Source: CAZNVG01 sp964576475 (GTDB lineage Bacteria > Patescibacteriota > Saccharimonadia > Saccharimonadales > CAZNVG01). From it: 30,055 nucleotides of DNA. Within the stretch, counting starts at the first letter, position 1, and every line of letters begins with the position of its first letter. The position numbers were made by a program, and so were the translations under genes. Shown piece after piece: positions 17,655-24,320 of this stretch. The stretch spans positions 1 through 30,055 of the forward strand of contig CAZNVG010000012.1 in assembly GCA_964576475.1 (NCBI GenBank). Reading direction: 5' to 3'. Below the pieces are notes generated by a model, which made no database searches, had not been told where the DNA came from, and worked only from the letters and a program-made list of their open reading frames with translations.

Positions 17655-18323
17655 TTAAACGTAGCCGTATTGTTTTTGCATTTGCTTCATTTCTCTCGTT
17701 TCGGATTCTTGTGAGGCAAAGAATGAATCACGCATCTTGATTAGCTCACCATATATAATGAAGTCGCCTTCTGCTTTAAAAATGAGGGTAATGCCGTCAT
17801 GGTGCTTCGTCATCAACGCTAAGTATTGTTTATCAACTTCGGCCGCGGATGTTTGTAGATATGCGTTGACATCGGCATGAGGTAGCATGCCTGGAAAGGT
17901 AGGGTAGCCACTACACCCACCACCGGTCGTCTTAGGAAAATCAGCCAATCTCGTATACATTGCTTCCCATGAATCAAGTAAATTTGCATAGACGTTACTT
18001 TGCTCGGTGTTATATGAGCTCTGCTCCTCTGCGAATGATCGTACTTCAGGCTGTATAGCGTTTAGCTTAGCAAAATTGTCTAGTTGTGCTGCGAGCTCAT
18101 GGTACAAAAGAAGTTTCTTTGCGAATTCGATATCAAACGTGTCATGTTGAGTTGGGTCGGTTGCTTTTTCCTCAGTTGCGACAGGAACATTCACGGACGA
18201 GGGCACATTCGCGGCAGATGTCGGCTCCGGTGAGCGTAACTTGCTGGAGAGCATTGCGATAGCAAATGCAAAGCCACCAATTATAGCTAAAATCGCTATC
18301 GTTATAAGTAATTTCTTAACCAT
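17655..18323 (-). CDS. Secreted DUF305-related protein with degenerate first domain
   Basis: A 222-residue protein from the ATG at 18323, which shares a base with the stop of the upstream DUF305 gene (TAATG); an open frame up to 18347 is possible but overlaps that gene further. It has a signal or anchor helix at residues about 5-24, a low-complexity linker, then a helical region. The second half contains MTKHHDGITLIF, a recognisable HH motif of DUF305, while the equivalent first site reads LLLYHELAA with only one histidine. DUF305 proteins are helical, periplasmic or surface-exposed, and often sit beside copper-resistance genes. The context and histidines suggest metal binding outside the membrane; this copy looks diverged from its neighbour. 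Confidence 0.7.
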   Translation of the reverse strand: MVKKLLITIAILAIIGGFAFAIAMLSSKLRSPEPTSAANVPSSVNVPVATEEKATDPTQHDTFDIEFAKKLLLYHELAAQLDNFAKLNAIQPEVRSFAEEQSSYNTEQSNVYANLLDSWEAMYTRLADFPKTTGGGCSGYPTFPGMLPHADVNAYLQTSAAEVDKQYLALMTKHHDGITLIFKAEGDFIIYGELIKMRDSFFASQESETREMKQMQKQYGYV

Positions 18324-18952
18324 TAATACCCCCATTCTTGTTGCCAACGTTTCATATCGGTAATTTCCTTTTCTTGTGCACCGATAATGGATTTAGCCAA
18401 GTCCTTTAAGTCTTGATGCTTAGCATTCGTCTCTGCGTATTTTGACATATCAACTGCTTGTTGATGATGAAGAATCATCTGCTTCAAGAATTCCTTATCG
18501 AATGCCGGCCCGTTAAGGTTGTAGAGTTTCGCTTCCATTTCAGCCATATCTGCTCCCATGCCGTCCCCCGCTTCCATCATGTGGCCAGCATGTGGATCAG
18601 TGCCGTCGATATAGCCCCATGTCTTTTGCCAGTCTAGCATTTGCTGCACCTCTTTTGTCTGTGATGTGAGTATGTTTTCTGAAAGGATTTTGATTTGTTC
18701 TCGAGCAGTTTCCGAGCGAGCATAGCTGGCCATATTGAGAGCGCCTTGGTGATGAGCGATCATGTCGGCAAGATACGCTTTGTCGAACTCGTCACCCCTA
18801 ATATTTGCATACATCTCGTTTGTTGCGTCACGCTCAGTGGTTGGCTGAGTTACTTGCTTGTCTGATATCTGAGTATTATCGAAAGATGCAACAATTCCGA
18901 TAAGCACTGTTAAGCCTGCTACGATGACTATGATGATGGGTATTTTTTTCAT
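18323..18952 (-). CDS. DUF305 double-domain copper-associated protein
   Basis: A 209-residue exported protein with an N-terminal hydrophobic signal/anchor (residues about 4-24) and two tandem DUF305 units. The first has MIAHHQGALNMASYA and ends DWQKTWGY; the second has MILHHQQAVDMSKYA and ends RWQQEWGY. Each HH-x6-M pattern fits the metal-binding helices known in this ferritin-like family. A linker between them is rich in Met and His (HAGHMMEAGDGMGADMAEME), adding possible copper ligands. The AAAGGA site upstream supports the start. It follows the copB gene by 36 bases and is coupled to the second DUF305 gene. A role in binding copper outside the cytoplasmic membrane is inferred from family and operon. 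Confidence 0.88.
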   Translation of the reverse strand: MKKIPIIIVIVAGLTVLIGIVASFDNTQISDKQVTQPTTERDATNEMYANIRGDEFDKAYLADMIAHHQGALNMASYARSETAREQIKILSENILTSQTKEVQQMLDWQKTWGYIDGTDPHAGHMMEAGDGMGADMAEMEAKLYNLNGPAFDKEFLKQMILHHQQAVDMSKYAETNAKHQDLKDLAKSIIGAQEKEITDMKRWQQEWGY

Positions 18953-18988
18953 GATTCACATCCTTTCCTAAAATATTGACGGATTCAT

Positions 18989-21001
18989 TTACGAAAGCTT
19001 AATCTTGCGTAATAACTGGGCATTGATGGCGACGATGATAGTTGATAGCGACATAAGGACGGCACCGATGGCGGGCGATAGTACAAAACCGAACCCAGAG
19101 GCTATACCTGCGGCCAAGGGTATGGCAATTGCGTTATAGCCGGTTGCCCATGCAAGATTCTGGAGCATTTTGCGATAGGTATATTTAGACAATTTGACTG
19201 TTTTTGCGACTCCGCGAGGGTCGCTACTCATCAGCACGATTCCGGCAGATTCAATAGCAACGTCCGTACCAGCCCCAATTGCAATACCAACGTCCGCCTG
19301 TGTTAGAGCAGGTGCGTCATTGACGCCATCTCCTACCATTGCGACCTTGCTCCCGTCTTGTTGCAGTTGCTTGACGGCATCTGCTTTGTTCTCGGGCAAC
19401 ACGTTGGCAAAATATTCAGTAATCCCTAATTCACTGGCTACCCATTTGGCTACGCCTTCATTATCACCGGTTAGCATCGCGACACGTTTATCCATCGATT
19501 GCAGGATTGCAACCGCTTCGCGGGATTCGTCTCGGATGATATCTGTGAGCATGATTGCTCCTAGTACATTCGCACCCTCGATTATATAGATAACCGTTTT
19601 ACCATCAGTAGAGGCAATATCGGCGGCTGCCTGTATGTCGGCAGGTACTATCGCACCTAACTCTTCAATAATCCGTGGCCCTCCCGCATAGACAAATTTA
19701 TCATTGATTTTGCCGCGAACACCACGGCCAGAGAGCGCAGAAAAATCTGTCACGGTAATATTTGGCGAGTTTTGATGTGATACATGTTCAACAATAGCTC
19801 GTGCAATAGGATGTTCCGATTCGCGCTCAAGCGCGGCGGCGATACTTAAGACGCGAGTAGTGTCTGCGGCGACTACATCTGTAACGCCTTGTTTGCCCTT
19901 GGTGAGCGTACCTGTTTTGTCAAATAATACTACGTCGATATTACGAGCAGATTCGAGCGCCATGCGCTGTCGAACCAACAGGCCGTTTTTTGCTGCAAGC
20001 GTGGTAGATATGGCGGTAACAAGCGGAACAGCGAGGCCAAGTGCATGAGGGCAGGCGACGACAAGGACGGTGACAACGCGCTCTAATATGTACGCTGGTT
20101 CTGCCCCAACAGCCCACCATACAAGCCAGGTAATGAGCGCTGCCGCTAGTGCAAGGTAGGTAAGATAACCAGCTGCTTTATCGGCAAGGATTTGCGTACT
20201 CGATTTACTAGCTTGTGCTTCTGTGACTAGCTTCATAATTCCAGCAAGTGCTGTATCTGAACCTATTTTTAATACTTTAATCGTAAGGGCACCGCTACCA
20301 TTTATGGTCCCTCCAGTCACCGCTGCGCCAACGCTTTTTGTGACAGGCTTTGATTCGCCGGTGAGCATGGATTCATTAATATCAGATTTACCTTTAATAA
20401 TTTCTCCATCAACCGGAACTTGCGAGCCGGGCCTGACTAGTACGAGATTGCCGATAGCCAATTCGCCTACTGGCATCTTCATAATTTCATCGCCATGAAT
20501 CACCTCAGCCTCATCAGGCAAAAGCTTGGCGAGTTCCCCAAGAGCGCCTTGTGCATTTTGAACAGAGGCCATTTCTAACCAGTGCCCAAGGAGCATAATG
20601 GTGACCAATGTCGCCAGCTCCCACCAGAAATCCATTCCATCAACCAGCCGGAATGTCACTGCCACACTGTAGACGAATGCCACGCTTATCGCCATGGAGA
20701 TAAGAGTCATCATGCCCGGACGTTTTATTGCTAGCTCAGTCCAGGCACCTTTTAGAAAAATAATCCCACCGTATATAAATATAGCTGTTCCGAGAACTGC
20801 GGGTATATAATCGCTGCCGTTAAATGACCAGTTGATGTTGAGCCATTGCTGGACTGCAGGTGAAAAAAGTAATGTCGGGATTGTCAACGTAAGCGCAACC
20901 CAAAACTTGCGCCTGAAAAGTGCCGGGCTATGCCCTTTATGTTTATCGTGATCAACGTGCTCGCTTTGCTGGCCGTGGCTGGGGTGGGGATGCTGCTGCA
21001 T
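18989..21001 (-). CDS. copB: CopB-type copper/silver-exporting P-type ATPase
   Basis: A 670-residue P1B-type ATPase pumping metal out of the cytoplasm. The N-terminus has a histidine-rich tail (H4, H6, H9, H15, H18, H21, H24) instead of HMA domains. The transmembrane metal motif is CPH (317-319), which marks the CopB/P1B-3 group, as opposed to CPC in CopA. Other signatures are TGES at about 214-217, DKTGT with the phosphorylated D361, SEHP in the nucleotide-binding domain, and GDGVNDAP. Length is normal. The start shares a base with the stop of the 64-aa gene (TAATG). Substrate (Cu+, Cu2+ or Ag+) is not decided by sequence alone. Confidence 0.94.
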   Translation of the reverse strand: MQQHPHPSHGQQSEHVDHDKHKGHSPALFRRKFWVALTLTIPTLLFSPAVQQWLNINWSFNGSDYIPAVLGTAIFIYGGIIFLKGAWTELAIKRPGMMTLISMAISVAFVYSVAVTFRLVDGMDFWWELATLVTIMLLGHWLEMASVQNAQGALGELAKLLPDEAEVIHGDEIMKMPVGELAIGNLVLVRPGSQVPVDGEIIKGKSDINESMLTGESKPVTKSVGAAVTGGTINGSGALTIKVLKIGSDTALAGIMKLVTEAQASKSSTQILADKAAGYLTYLALAAALITWLVWWAVGAEPAYILERVVTVLVVACPHALGLAVPLVTAISTTLAAKNGLLVRQRMALESARNIDVVLFDKTGTLTKGKQGVTDVVAADTTRVLSIAAALERESEHPIARAIVEHVSHQNSPNITVTDFSALSGRGVRGKINDKFVYAGGPRIIEELGAIVPADIQAAADIASTDGKTVIYIIEGANVLGAIMLTDIIRDESREAVAILQSMDKRVAMLTGDNEGVAKWVASELGITEYFANVLPENKADAVKQLQQDGSKVAMVGDGVNDAPALTQADVGIAIGAGTDVAIESAGIVLMSSDPRGVAKTVKLSKYTYRKMLQNLAWATGYNAIAIPLAAGIASGFGFVLSPAIGAVLMSLSTIIVAINAQLLRKIKLS

Positions 21002-21195
21002 TACTTATTCCTTTGGTATGTTTTATACATGCCCCAAGAGTGTAGCATTACTCCAGCAATAGCTATTGGCCACGTGAACGCACTAAAGGTTTCATTCAGC
21101 CAGACCCCTAGTGAAAAGGCTATAAAACTCGCGCCAAATATTGAGGCAAGCGACTCGCTGTATTTTACTTTTTGTAAGTCGTTTGAATGATGCAC
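21001..21195 (-). CDS. Small two-helix membrane protein of the copper operon
   Basis: A 64-residue protein with a hydrophilic N-terminus (MHHSNDLQKVKY) and two membrane helices (about 15-33 and 40-56), ending in a basic tail. The start codon follows directly after the 34-aa gene and the stop overlaps the copB ATG. I do not recognise a family. Its fixed position before copB suggests a helper of the pump or of membrane copper handling. The two N-terminal histidines could bind metal. Confidence 0.72.
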   Translation of the reverse strand: MHHSNDLQKVKYSESLASIFGASFIAFSLGVWLNETFSAFTWPIAIAGVMLHSWGMYKTYQRNK

Positions 21196-21196
21196 G

Positions 21197-21301
21197 TTAA
21201 CCCCCTATTGCTTTTATCAGGCCAATCGATAAGATAGCAGCCAGCACTACCCAACACACAATGTATAATATTTTTTGAAATTTTGGATGTTTGTCGTCCA
21301 T
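21197..21301 (-). CDS. 34-residue membrane peptide of the copper operon
   Basis: An ORF of 35 codons between the ArsR gene and the 64-aa gene, reading MDDKHPKFQKILYIVCWVVL at its start. A charged N-terminus is followed by one membrane helix (about 11-30) with a cysteine at residue 16. An AAGG site lies eight bases before the ATG; spacing to both neighbours is tight (10 bases after the ArsR stop, 1 base before the next ATG). The position and clean single-helix composition support a real small protein. Function is unknown. Confidence 0.6.
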   Translation of the reverse strand: MDDKHPKFQKILYIVCWVVLAAILSIGLIKAIGG

Positions 21302-21311
21302 GCGGCTACCT

Positions 21312-21797
21312 TTATTGCGCTCCTGATACGCTTACTGCTAACTGAGAGCTCCCTGCGTAGGCCTGCTTACATCCTGATGCGCAAAAATACTGGGTTATAC
21401 CCTCGCTATCGGTTAAATACTCTATCGACTGTGATGCACTAAAGCGCATGCCGCAAACGGGGTCTGTAACGATTGGGAATAGGGATTTGCTATTGAGTGG
21501 TAGCTCAATCCTGTGTTGGGCGCGCAATACTTCATGAATCGTACGGATAGCTTTGGCGATTGATTGATCGGTGAGTTTATAAAATGATTCACGGCCGTTC
21601 TTGCGAACCGAAACAAGCTTTTGCTGCCGCAGCAGGGTGAGGTGCTGGGAAAGGTTAGACTGTCTCAGGCCGAGCATTTGAGTCATCTGAGTGACGTTTA
21701 ATTCACGGTTTTCGAGTAGCAATATAATCTCAAGCCGCTTTTGGTTGGCGAGTACTTTGAAGACTTCTTCCTCTATTGATAACAGTTCTGAGCTCAT
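21312..21797 (-). CDS. ArsR-family regulator fused to a YHS metal-binding domain
   Basis: A 161-residue predicted metal-responsive repressor. Residues 1-95 are an ArsR/SmtB winged helix (EEVFKVLANQKRLEIILLL, then recognition helix RQSNLSQHLTLLR, then beta-wing RKNGRESFYKL). Residues about 105-150 form a YHS-type domain with DPVCGM (C115) and YFCASGC (C139, C143). YHS domains bind metal, so the C-terminal part probably senses copper and alters DNA binding. It is first in the copper-export operon, is transcribed away from the second operon, and its probable promoter overlaps a dyad that could be its own operator. The transcript may be nearly leaderless, since the -10 box is six bases from the ATG. 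Confidence 0.88.
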   Translation of the reverse strand: MSSELLSIEEEVFKVLANQKRLEIILLLENRELNVTQMTQMLGLRQSNLSQHLTLLRQQKLVSVRKNGRESFYKLTDQSIAKAIRTIHEVLRAQHRIELPLNSKSLFPIVTDPVCGMRFSASQSIEYLTDSEGITQYFCASGCKQAYAGSSQLAVSVSGAQ

Positions 21798-21800
21798 GTA

Positions 21801-21838
21801 AATAGTATAGCATAATAAATTAATACATGCGTACTATT
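21801..21838. promoter_or_regulatory. Candidate shared operator (dyad AATAGTA...TACTATT)
   Basis: AATAGTA at 21801-21807 and TACTATT at 21832-21838 are exact inverted copies, and each is followed inward by GCAT/ATGC after one or two bases. The left arm overlaps the minus-strand -10 box and the right arm overlaps the plus-strand -35 box. A single ArsR-type repressor could therefore control both operons. The 24-base gap is longer than in typical ArsR operators, so it may be two half-operators or two dimers. Confidence 0.45.
21804..21812 (-). promoter_or_regulatory. Extended -10 promoter of the ArsR-copB operon
   Basis: On the minus strand TGCTATACT is an extended -10 element (TGn plus TATACT). 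It ends six bases before the ArsR ATG, which points to a leaderless or very short-leader transcript. The -35 position is poor (ACGCAT), as is common with extended -10 promoters. It overlaps the left arm of the AATAGTA/TACTATT dyad. Confidence 0.55.
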
Positions 21839-21865
21839 GAATATATCTTCTCTATGCTGTATATT
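21837..21865 (+). promoter_or_regulatory. Promoter of the second copper operon
   Basis: TTGAAT at 21837-21842, a 17-base spacer, then TATATT at 21860-21865: a good sigma-70-type promoter. Start of transcription would be near 21872, about 15 bases before the first ATG at 21886, where an AGGA site is found. Confidence 0.6.
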
Positions 21866-21885
21866 ATCTGCAGGAACATAGATTC

Positions 21886-22248
21886 ATGAATATATCACTG
21901 ATAATTAAACGAATCCTCCTCTCGAGCGCAGTTGTCGCTAGCCTTTTGGCGCCCACCTTTTCAGCAACTACTGTTTCGGCCACGCAGACCATGGATGACA
22001 TGGGACATGCAAAGGTAGATATCGCTAACTGCTTAGAACGCCACCAAACTCCTACGGCTCCGATCAATAAGGACACTAAGCAACTTGAAAACGAAGACGA
22101 GGATGAACCGACTCCACCAGAAGCCCCGTATTTTGTGGCCTTCCTAAAAACGCCAGTTGACCCCGAAAAGCCCAAGGTTAATCTTATAGAATCATCGTCT
22201 TTCGTCCCGCCAGATATAGTTATACTGACGGCCAAGCTCAGAATTTAA
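21886..22248 (+). CDS. Secreted small protein, possible copper binder
   Basis: A 120-residue protein with a clear signal peptide (basic start, hydrophobic core to about residue 24, AxA-like cleavage sites at about 27 or 32). The mature part begins with MDDMGHAKVDIANCLERHQ, which contains Met, His and Cys residues in a pattern that could hold copper, then an acidic Pro-rich linker (NEDEDEPTPPEAP) and a hydrophobic end. I do not recognise a family. As first gene of the second copper operon it is probably an extracytoplasmic metal-binding or sensing protein, but this is inferred from context only. Confidence 0.72.
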   Translation: MNISLIIKRILLSSAVVASLLAPTFSATTVSATQTMDDMGHAKVDIANCLERHQTPTAPINKDTKQLENEDEDEPTPPEAPYFVAFLKTPVDPEKPKVNLIESSSFVPPDIVILTAKLRI

Positions 22249-22254
22249 GCCATA

Positions 22255-22287
22255 CTTCTTTGTTAGTTATCTAATAGAACAAAGGAG
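22255..22287 (+). promoter_or_regulatory. Hairpin covering the ribosome binding site of the YHS gene
   Basis: CTTCTTTGTT (22255-22264) can pair with AACAAAGGAG (22278-22287) over ten base pairs including one G-U, with a 13-base loop. The 3' arm contains the AAAGGAG site six bases before the ATG at 22294. Pairing would hide the site, so translation of the YHS protein could depend on opening of this stem, for example by ribosomes or a factor. No T-run follows, so it is not a terminator. Confidence 0.45.
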
Positions 22288-22293
22288 TTTAAT

Positions 22294-22494
22294 ATGGAAT
22301 TTTTACAAGACAACACTGTCTTTGATACGACAGGTAAACACGCTAACGTCGATGTGGTATGCGGGATGGATATAATCGAGGAAAAGTGCAAGCACCAGAG
22401 TGGATATCGCGGGAGCACGTACTACTTTTGCTCAAGCCCATGTCAAAAACACTTTGATGACTATCCTGAGCGCTATGTTTGGGATGAGGCATAG
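22294..22494 (+). CDS. Stand-alone YHS-domain metal-binding protein
   Basis: A 66-residue cytoplasmic protein consisting almost only of a YHS domain: VVCGM (C23) and YYFCSSPCQKHF (C46, C50), with an extra cysteine (C32) between. The same CGM...YFC-x3-C pattern occurs at the end of the ArsR regulator encoded 500 bases away on the other strand. YHS domains occur in copper ATPases and as free proteins next to them. It probably buffers or passes copper; no enzyme motif is present. The ATG has an AAAGGAG site that lies inside a hairpin. Confidence 0.85.
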   Translation: MEFLQDNTVFDTTGKHANVDVVCGMDIIEEKCKHQSGYRGSTYYFCSSPCQKHFDDYPERYVWDEA

Positions 22495-22497
22495 ACC

Positions 22498-22665
22498 ATG
22501 AACCACATGAAGCACATGCTATGGATGATTATAGGTGTCGTCGCTATGCTTGCCATCACCTACTTTACCGATACAAAGTACCTATTCGTACTAGCCCCGC
22601 TTTTTTGCATCATCATGATGGTGTTAATGATGGTTGGAATGGGAGCAAGCCATGACAAAAAATAA
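22498..22665 (+). CDS. Met/His-rich two-helix membrane peptide (DUF2933-like)
   Basis: A 55-residue ORF starting MNHMKHMLWMIIGVVAM and ending GMGASHDKK. It has two membrane helices (about 9-22 and 29-48) and 12 methionines plus three histidines, a composition common among copper-handling membrane peptides; it resembles the DUF2933 type by layout, though I cannot confirm membership. It begins three bases after the YHS stop and overlaps the next gene by 14 bases. The tight operon position supports that it is real. Confidence 0.6.
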   Translation: MNHMKHMLWMIIGVVAMLAITYFTDTKYLFVLAPLFCIIMMVLMMVGMGASHDKK

Positions 22666-24094
22666 GAAATCCCGAAAGGATCGAAACATGCAACACCCAA
22701 ACGATAATGAAACAGCTCGTGCTCAAGAACGGACAGTACCTATAAAAGGCATGCACTGCGCATCTTGCGAACTGTTAATTGCGGATGAATTAGAATCAAT
22801 CCCCGGTGTAACCTCTGCAAGTGCAAGCCTGAAAACTAAATCAGCGACGATTACCAGCAGTGGAACGATTGATTACGATCAAATCGTAAATGCAGTCGAG
22901 GCTGCGGGGTATGAAGTCGGGGAAGAGGGTGGAAAGAAGCCACTGCTCACCCGTAATGAGCGCATATGGAAAGACTTCCTAATCGGTCTTTTTGTGGTTA
23001 CCGGGTTGGTCTTCCTGTTCCAGGTCTTAGGACTGGATAAAATGCTCACCTCTGCCACGGGTGGCGGTGGTAGCAATGGAACAATGGCACTGATTATTGG
23101 CTTGACCGCTGGATTCTCAACGTGCATGGCACTCATTGGCGGATTAGTGCTCAGTGTCGCGTCAAAGTACGCGGAAAACCATCCAACACAAACGCCATTT
23201 GAAAAATTTAAACCACACCTGTTCTTTAACCTCGGACGAGTACTATCGTTTATCGTGCTAGGGGCAGTCATAGGAGCGATTGGGTCGGCGTTTGCCCTCA
23301 AGGGGACGTTGCTTGGTTTTCTAACGATTGCGGTTGGGGCCGTCATGCTCGTGCTCGGGTTGCAGTTAACGGAGCTGTTTCCGCGGATTACTAAGGGCCT
23401 AACGCTACCAAGTGGCATTGCAAAAAGACTTGGCATTTCCACACGTAAGGAGCGAGAATACAGTCACAAAAATGCGTTCATGATGGGCGCGGCAACATTC
23501 TTTTTACCGTGCGGTTTCACGCAAGCGATGCAGCTTCTTGCTGTCAGCACTGGTAACCCGATTGAGGCTGCGATAATTATGGGCGCATTTGCAATCGGTA
23601 CTGCGCCTGGCTTATTGAGTCTTGGCGGCCTCACTTCGGTAGTCAAGGGTGCGTTTGCGCAACGGTTCTTCCGAATAGTCGGTGTCGTTGTCGTAGCAAT
23701 GGCCTTGCTTAATTTCTCGAACGGCTTCAACCTTGCTGGGATCAAACTGTCTTTAGATAATCTAATACCAAAAACCACATCCGCGTCAACGTCTAAAAAG
23801 GCCGCTTCATCAGAAGGATCGGTCATCCTTAACACCACATATAAATTGAAGTCCGATATTGTGCCAAGCACATTTACCGCAAAAGTTGGACAAAAGACAA
23901 CGCTCGTTGTTGACGTCCAAGATAATGGTTCGGGGTGTATGAGTACGATCATGATCATTGGACTTGATGACACACCGCAGTACTTGCGTAAGGGTAAAAA
24001 GTTAGAGCTAACATTTACCGCTACCAAGCCCGGCACATACACCATTGCCTGTGCTATGGGTATTCCACGTGGGTCTATAACGGTAACGACGTAA
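22652..24094 (+). CDS. HMA domain, UreH/SafE-like transporter and cupredoxin fusion
   Basis: A 480-residue three-part protein from the ATG at 22652, which follows GGGAGC; ATG 22688 with an AAAGGA site is an equally possible start, 12 codons on. Residues about 27-92 are a heavy-metal-associated domain with GMHCASC (C36, C39). Residues about 105-365 contain six or so helices of the sulfite exporter/UreH/DsbD-like type, with GFSTCMALIGG (C158) and FFLPCGFTQAMQ (C287). Residues 400-480 form a cupredoxin-like beta domain with GSGCMST (C429, M430) and TIACAMG (C467, M469). The layout suggests uptake of cytoplasmic copper by the HMA domain, movement through the membrane part and release to the outer cupredoxin. 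The domain order is visible; direction of transport is inferred. Confidence 0.85.
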   Translation: MTKNKKSRKDRNMQHPNDNETARAQERTVPIKGMHCASCELLIADELESIPGVTSASASLKTKSATITSSGTIDYDQIVNAVEAAGYEVGEEGGKKPLLTRNERIWKDFLIGLFVVTGLVFLFQVLGLDKMLTSATGGGGSNGTMALIIGLTAGFSTCMALIGGLVLSVASKYAENHPTQTPFEKFKPHLFFNLGRVLSFIVLGAVIGAIGSAFALKGTLLGFLTIAVGAVMLVLGLQLTELFPRITKGLTLPSGIAKRLGISTRKEREYSHKNAFMMGAATFFLPCGFTQAMQLLAVSTGNPIEAAIIMGAFAIGTAPGLLSLGGLTSVVKGAFAQRFFRIVGVVVVAMALLNFSNGFNLAGIKLSLDNLIPKTTSASTSKKAASSEGSVILNTTYKLKSDIVPSTFTAKVGQKTTLVVDVQDNGSGCMSTIMIIGLDDTPQYLRKGKKLELTFTATKPGTYTIACAMGIPRGSITVTT

Positions 24095-24107
24095 TAAAGG
24101 AGGAACT

Positions 24108-24320
24108 ATGAGCGACCAGACATTTACTATAAACGGCATGCATTGTGAGGCTTGTACGAAATTATCTGCTAAACGTATCAAAAAGATTGAAGGCGTACTT
24201 GACGCCTCTGTCGATCTTGAAACAAAGATAGCGCTTGTACATGCCGCACGGCCAATCACCACTAATGAGATTAATGCGGTACTTGCAGACAGTGATTACC
24301 GCGCTGAGGAAAAACGATGA
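24108..24320 (+). CDS. copZ: CopZ-like copper chaperone (HMA protein)
   Basis: A 70-residue single HMA domain with the metal site GMHCEACT (cysteines at 13 and 16) and the beta-alpha-beta pattern of the family. A strong AAAGGAGG site precedes the ATG. Such chaperones bind Cu+ in the cytoplasm and hand it to the N-terminal HMA domains of CopA. The stop overlaps the ATG of the following copA gene by four bases (ATGA), matching that partnership. One residue differs from the most common MxCxxC loop (His before the first Cys), as in the other HMA sites of this operon. Confidence 0.9.
   Translation: MSDQTFTINGMHCEACTKLSAKRIKKIEGVLDASVDLETKIALVHAARPITTNEINAVLADSDYRAEEKR

Noticed and set aside
22879..24045. 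Long minus-strand frames opposite the HMA-cupredoxin gene
   Set aside because: They mirror codon usage of the real plus-strand gene and contain no domain motif or ribosome site.
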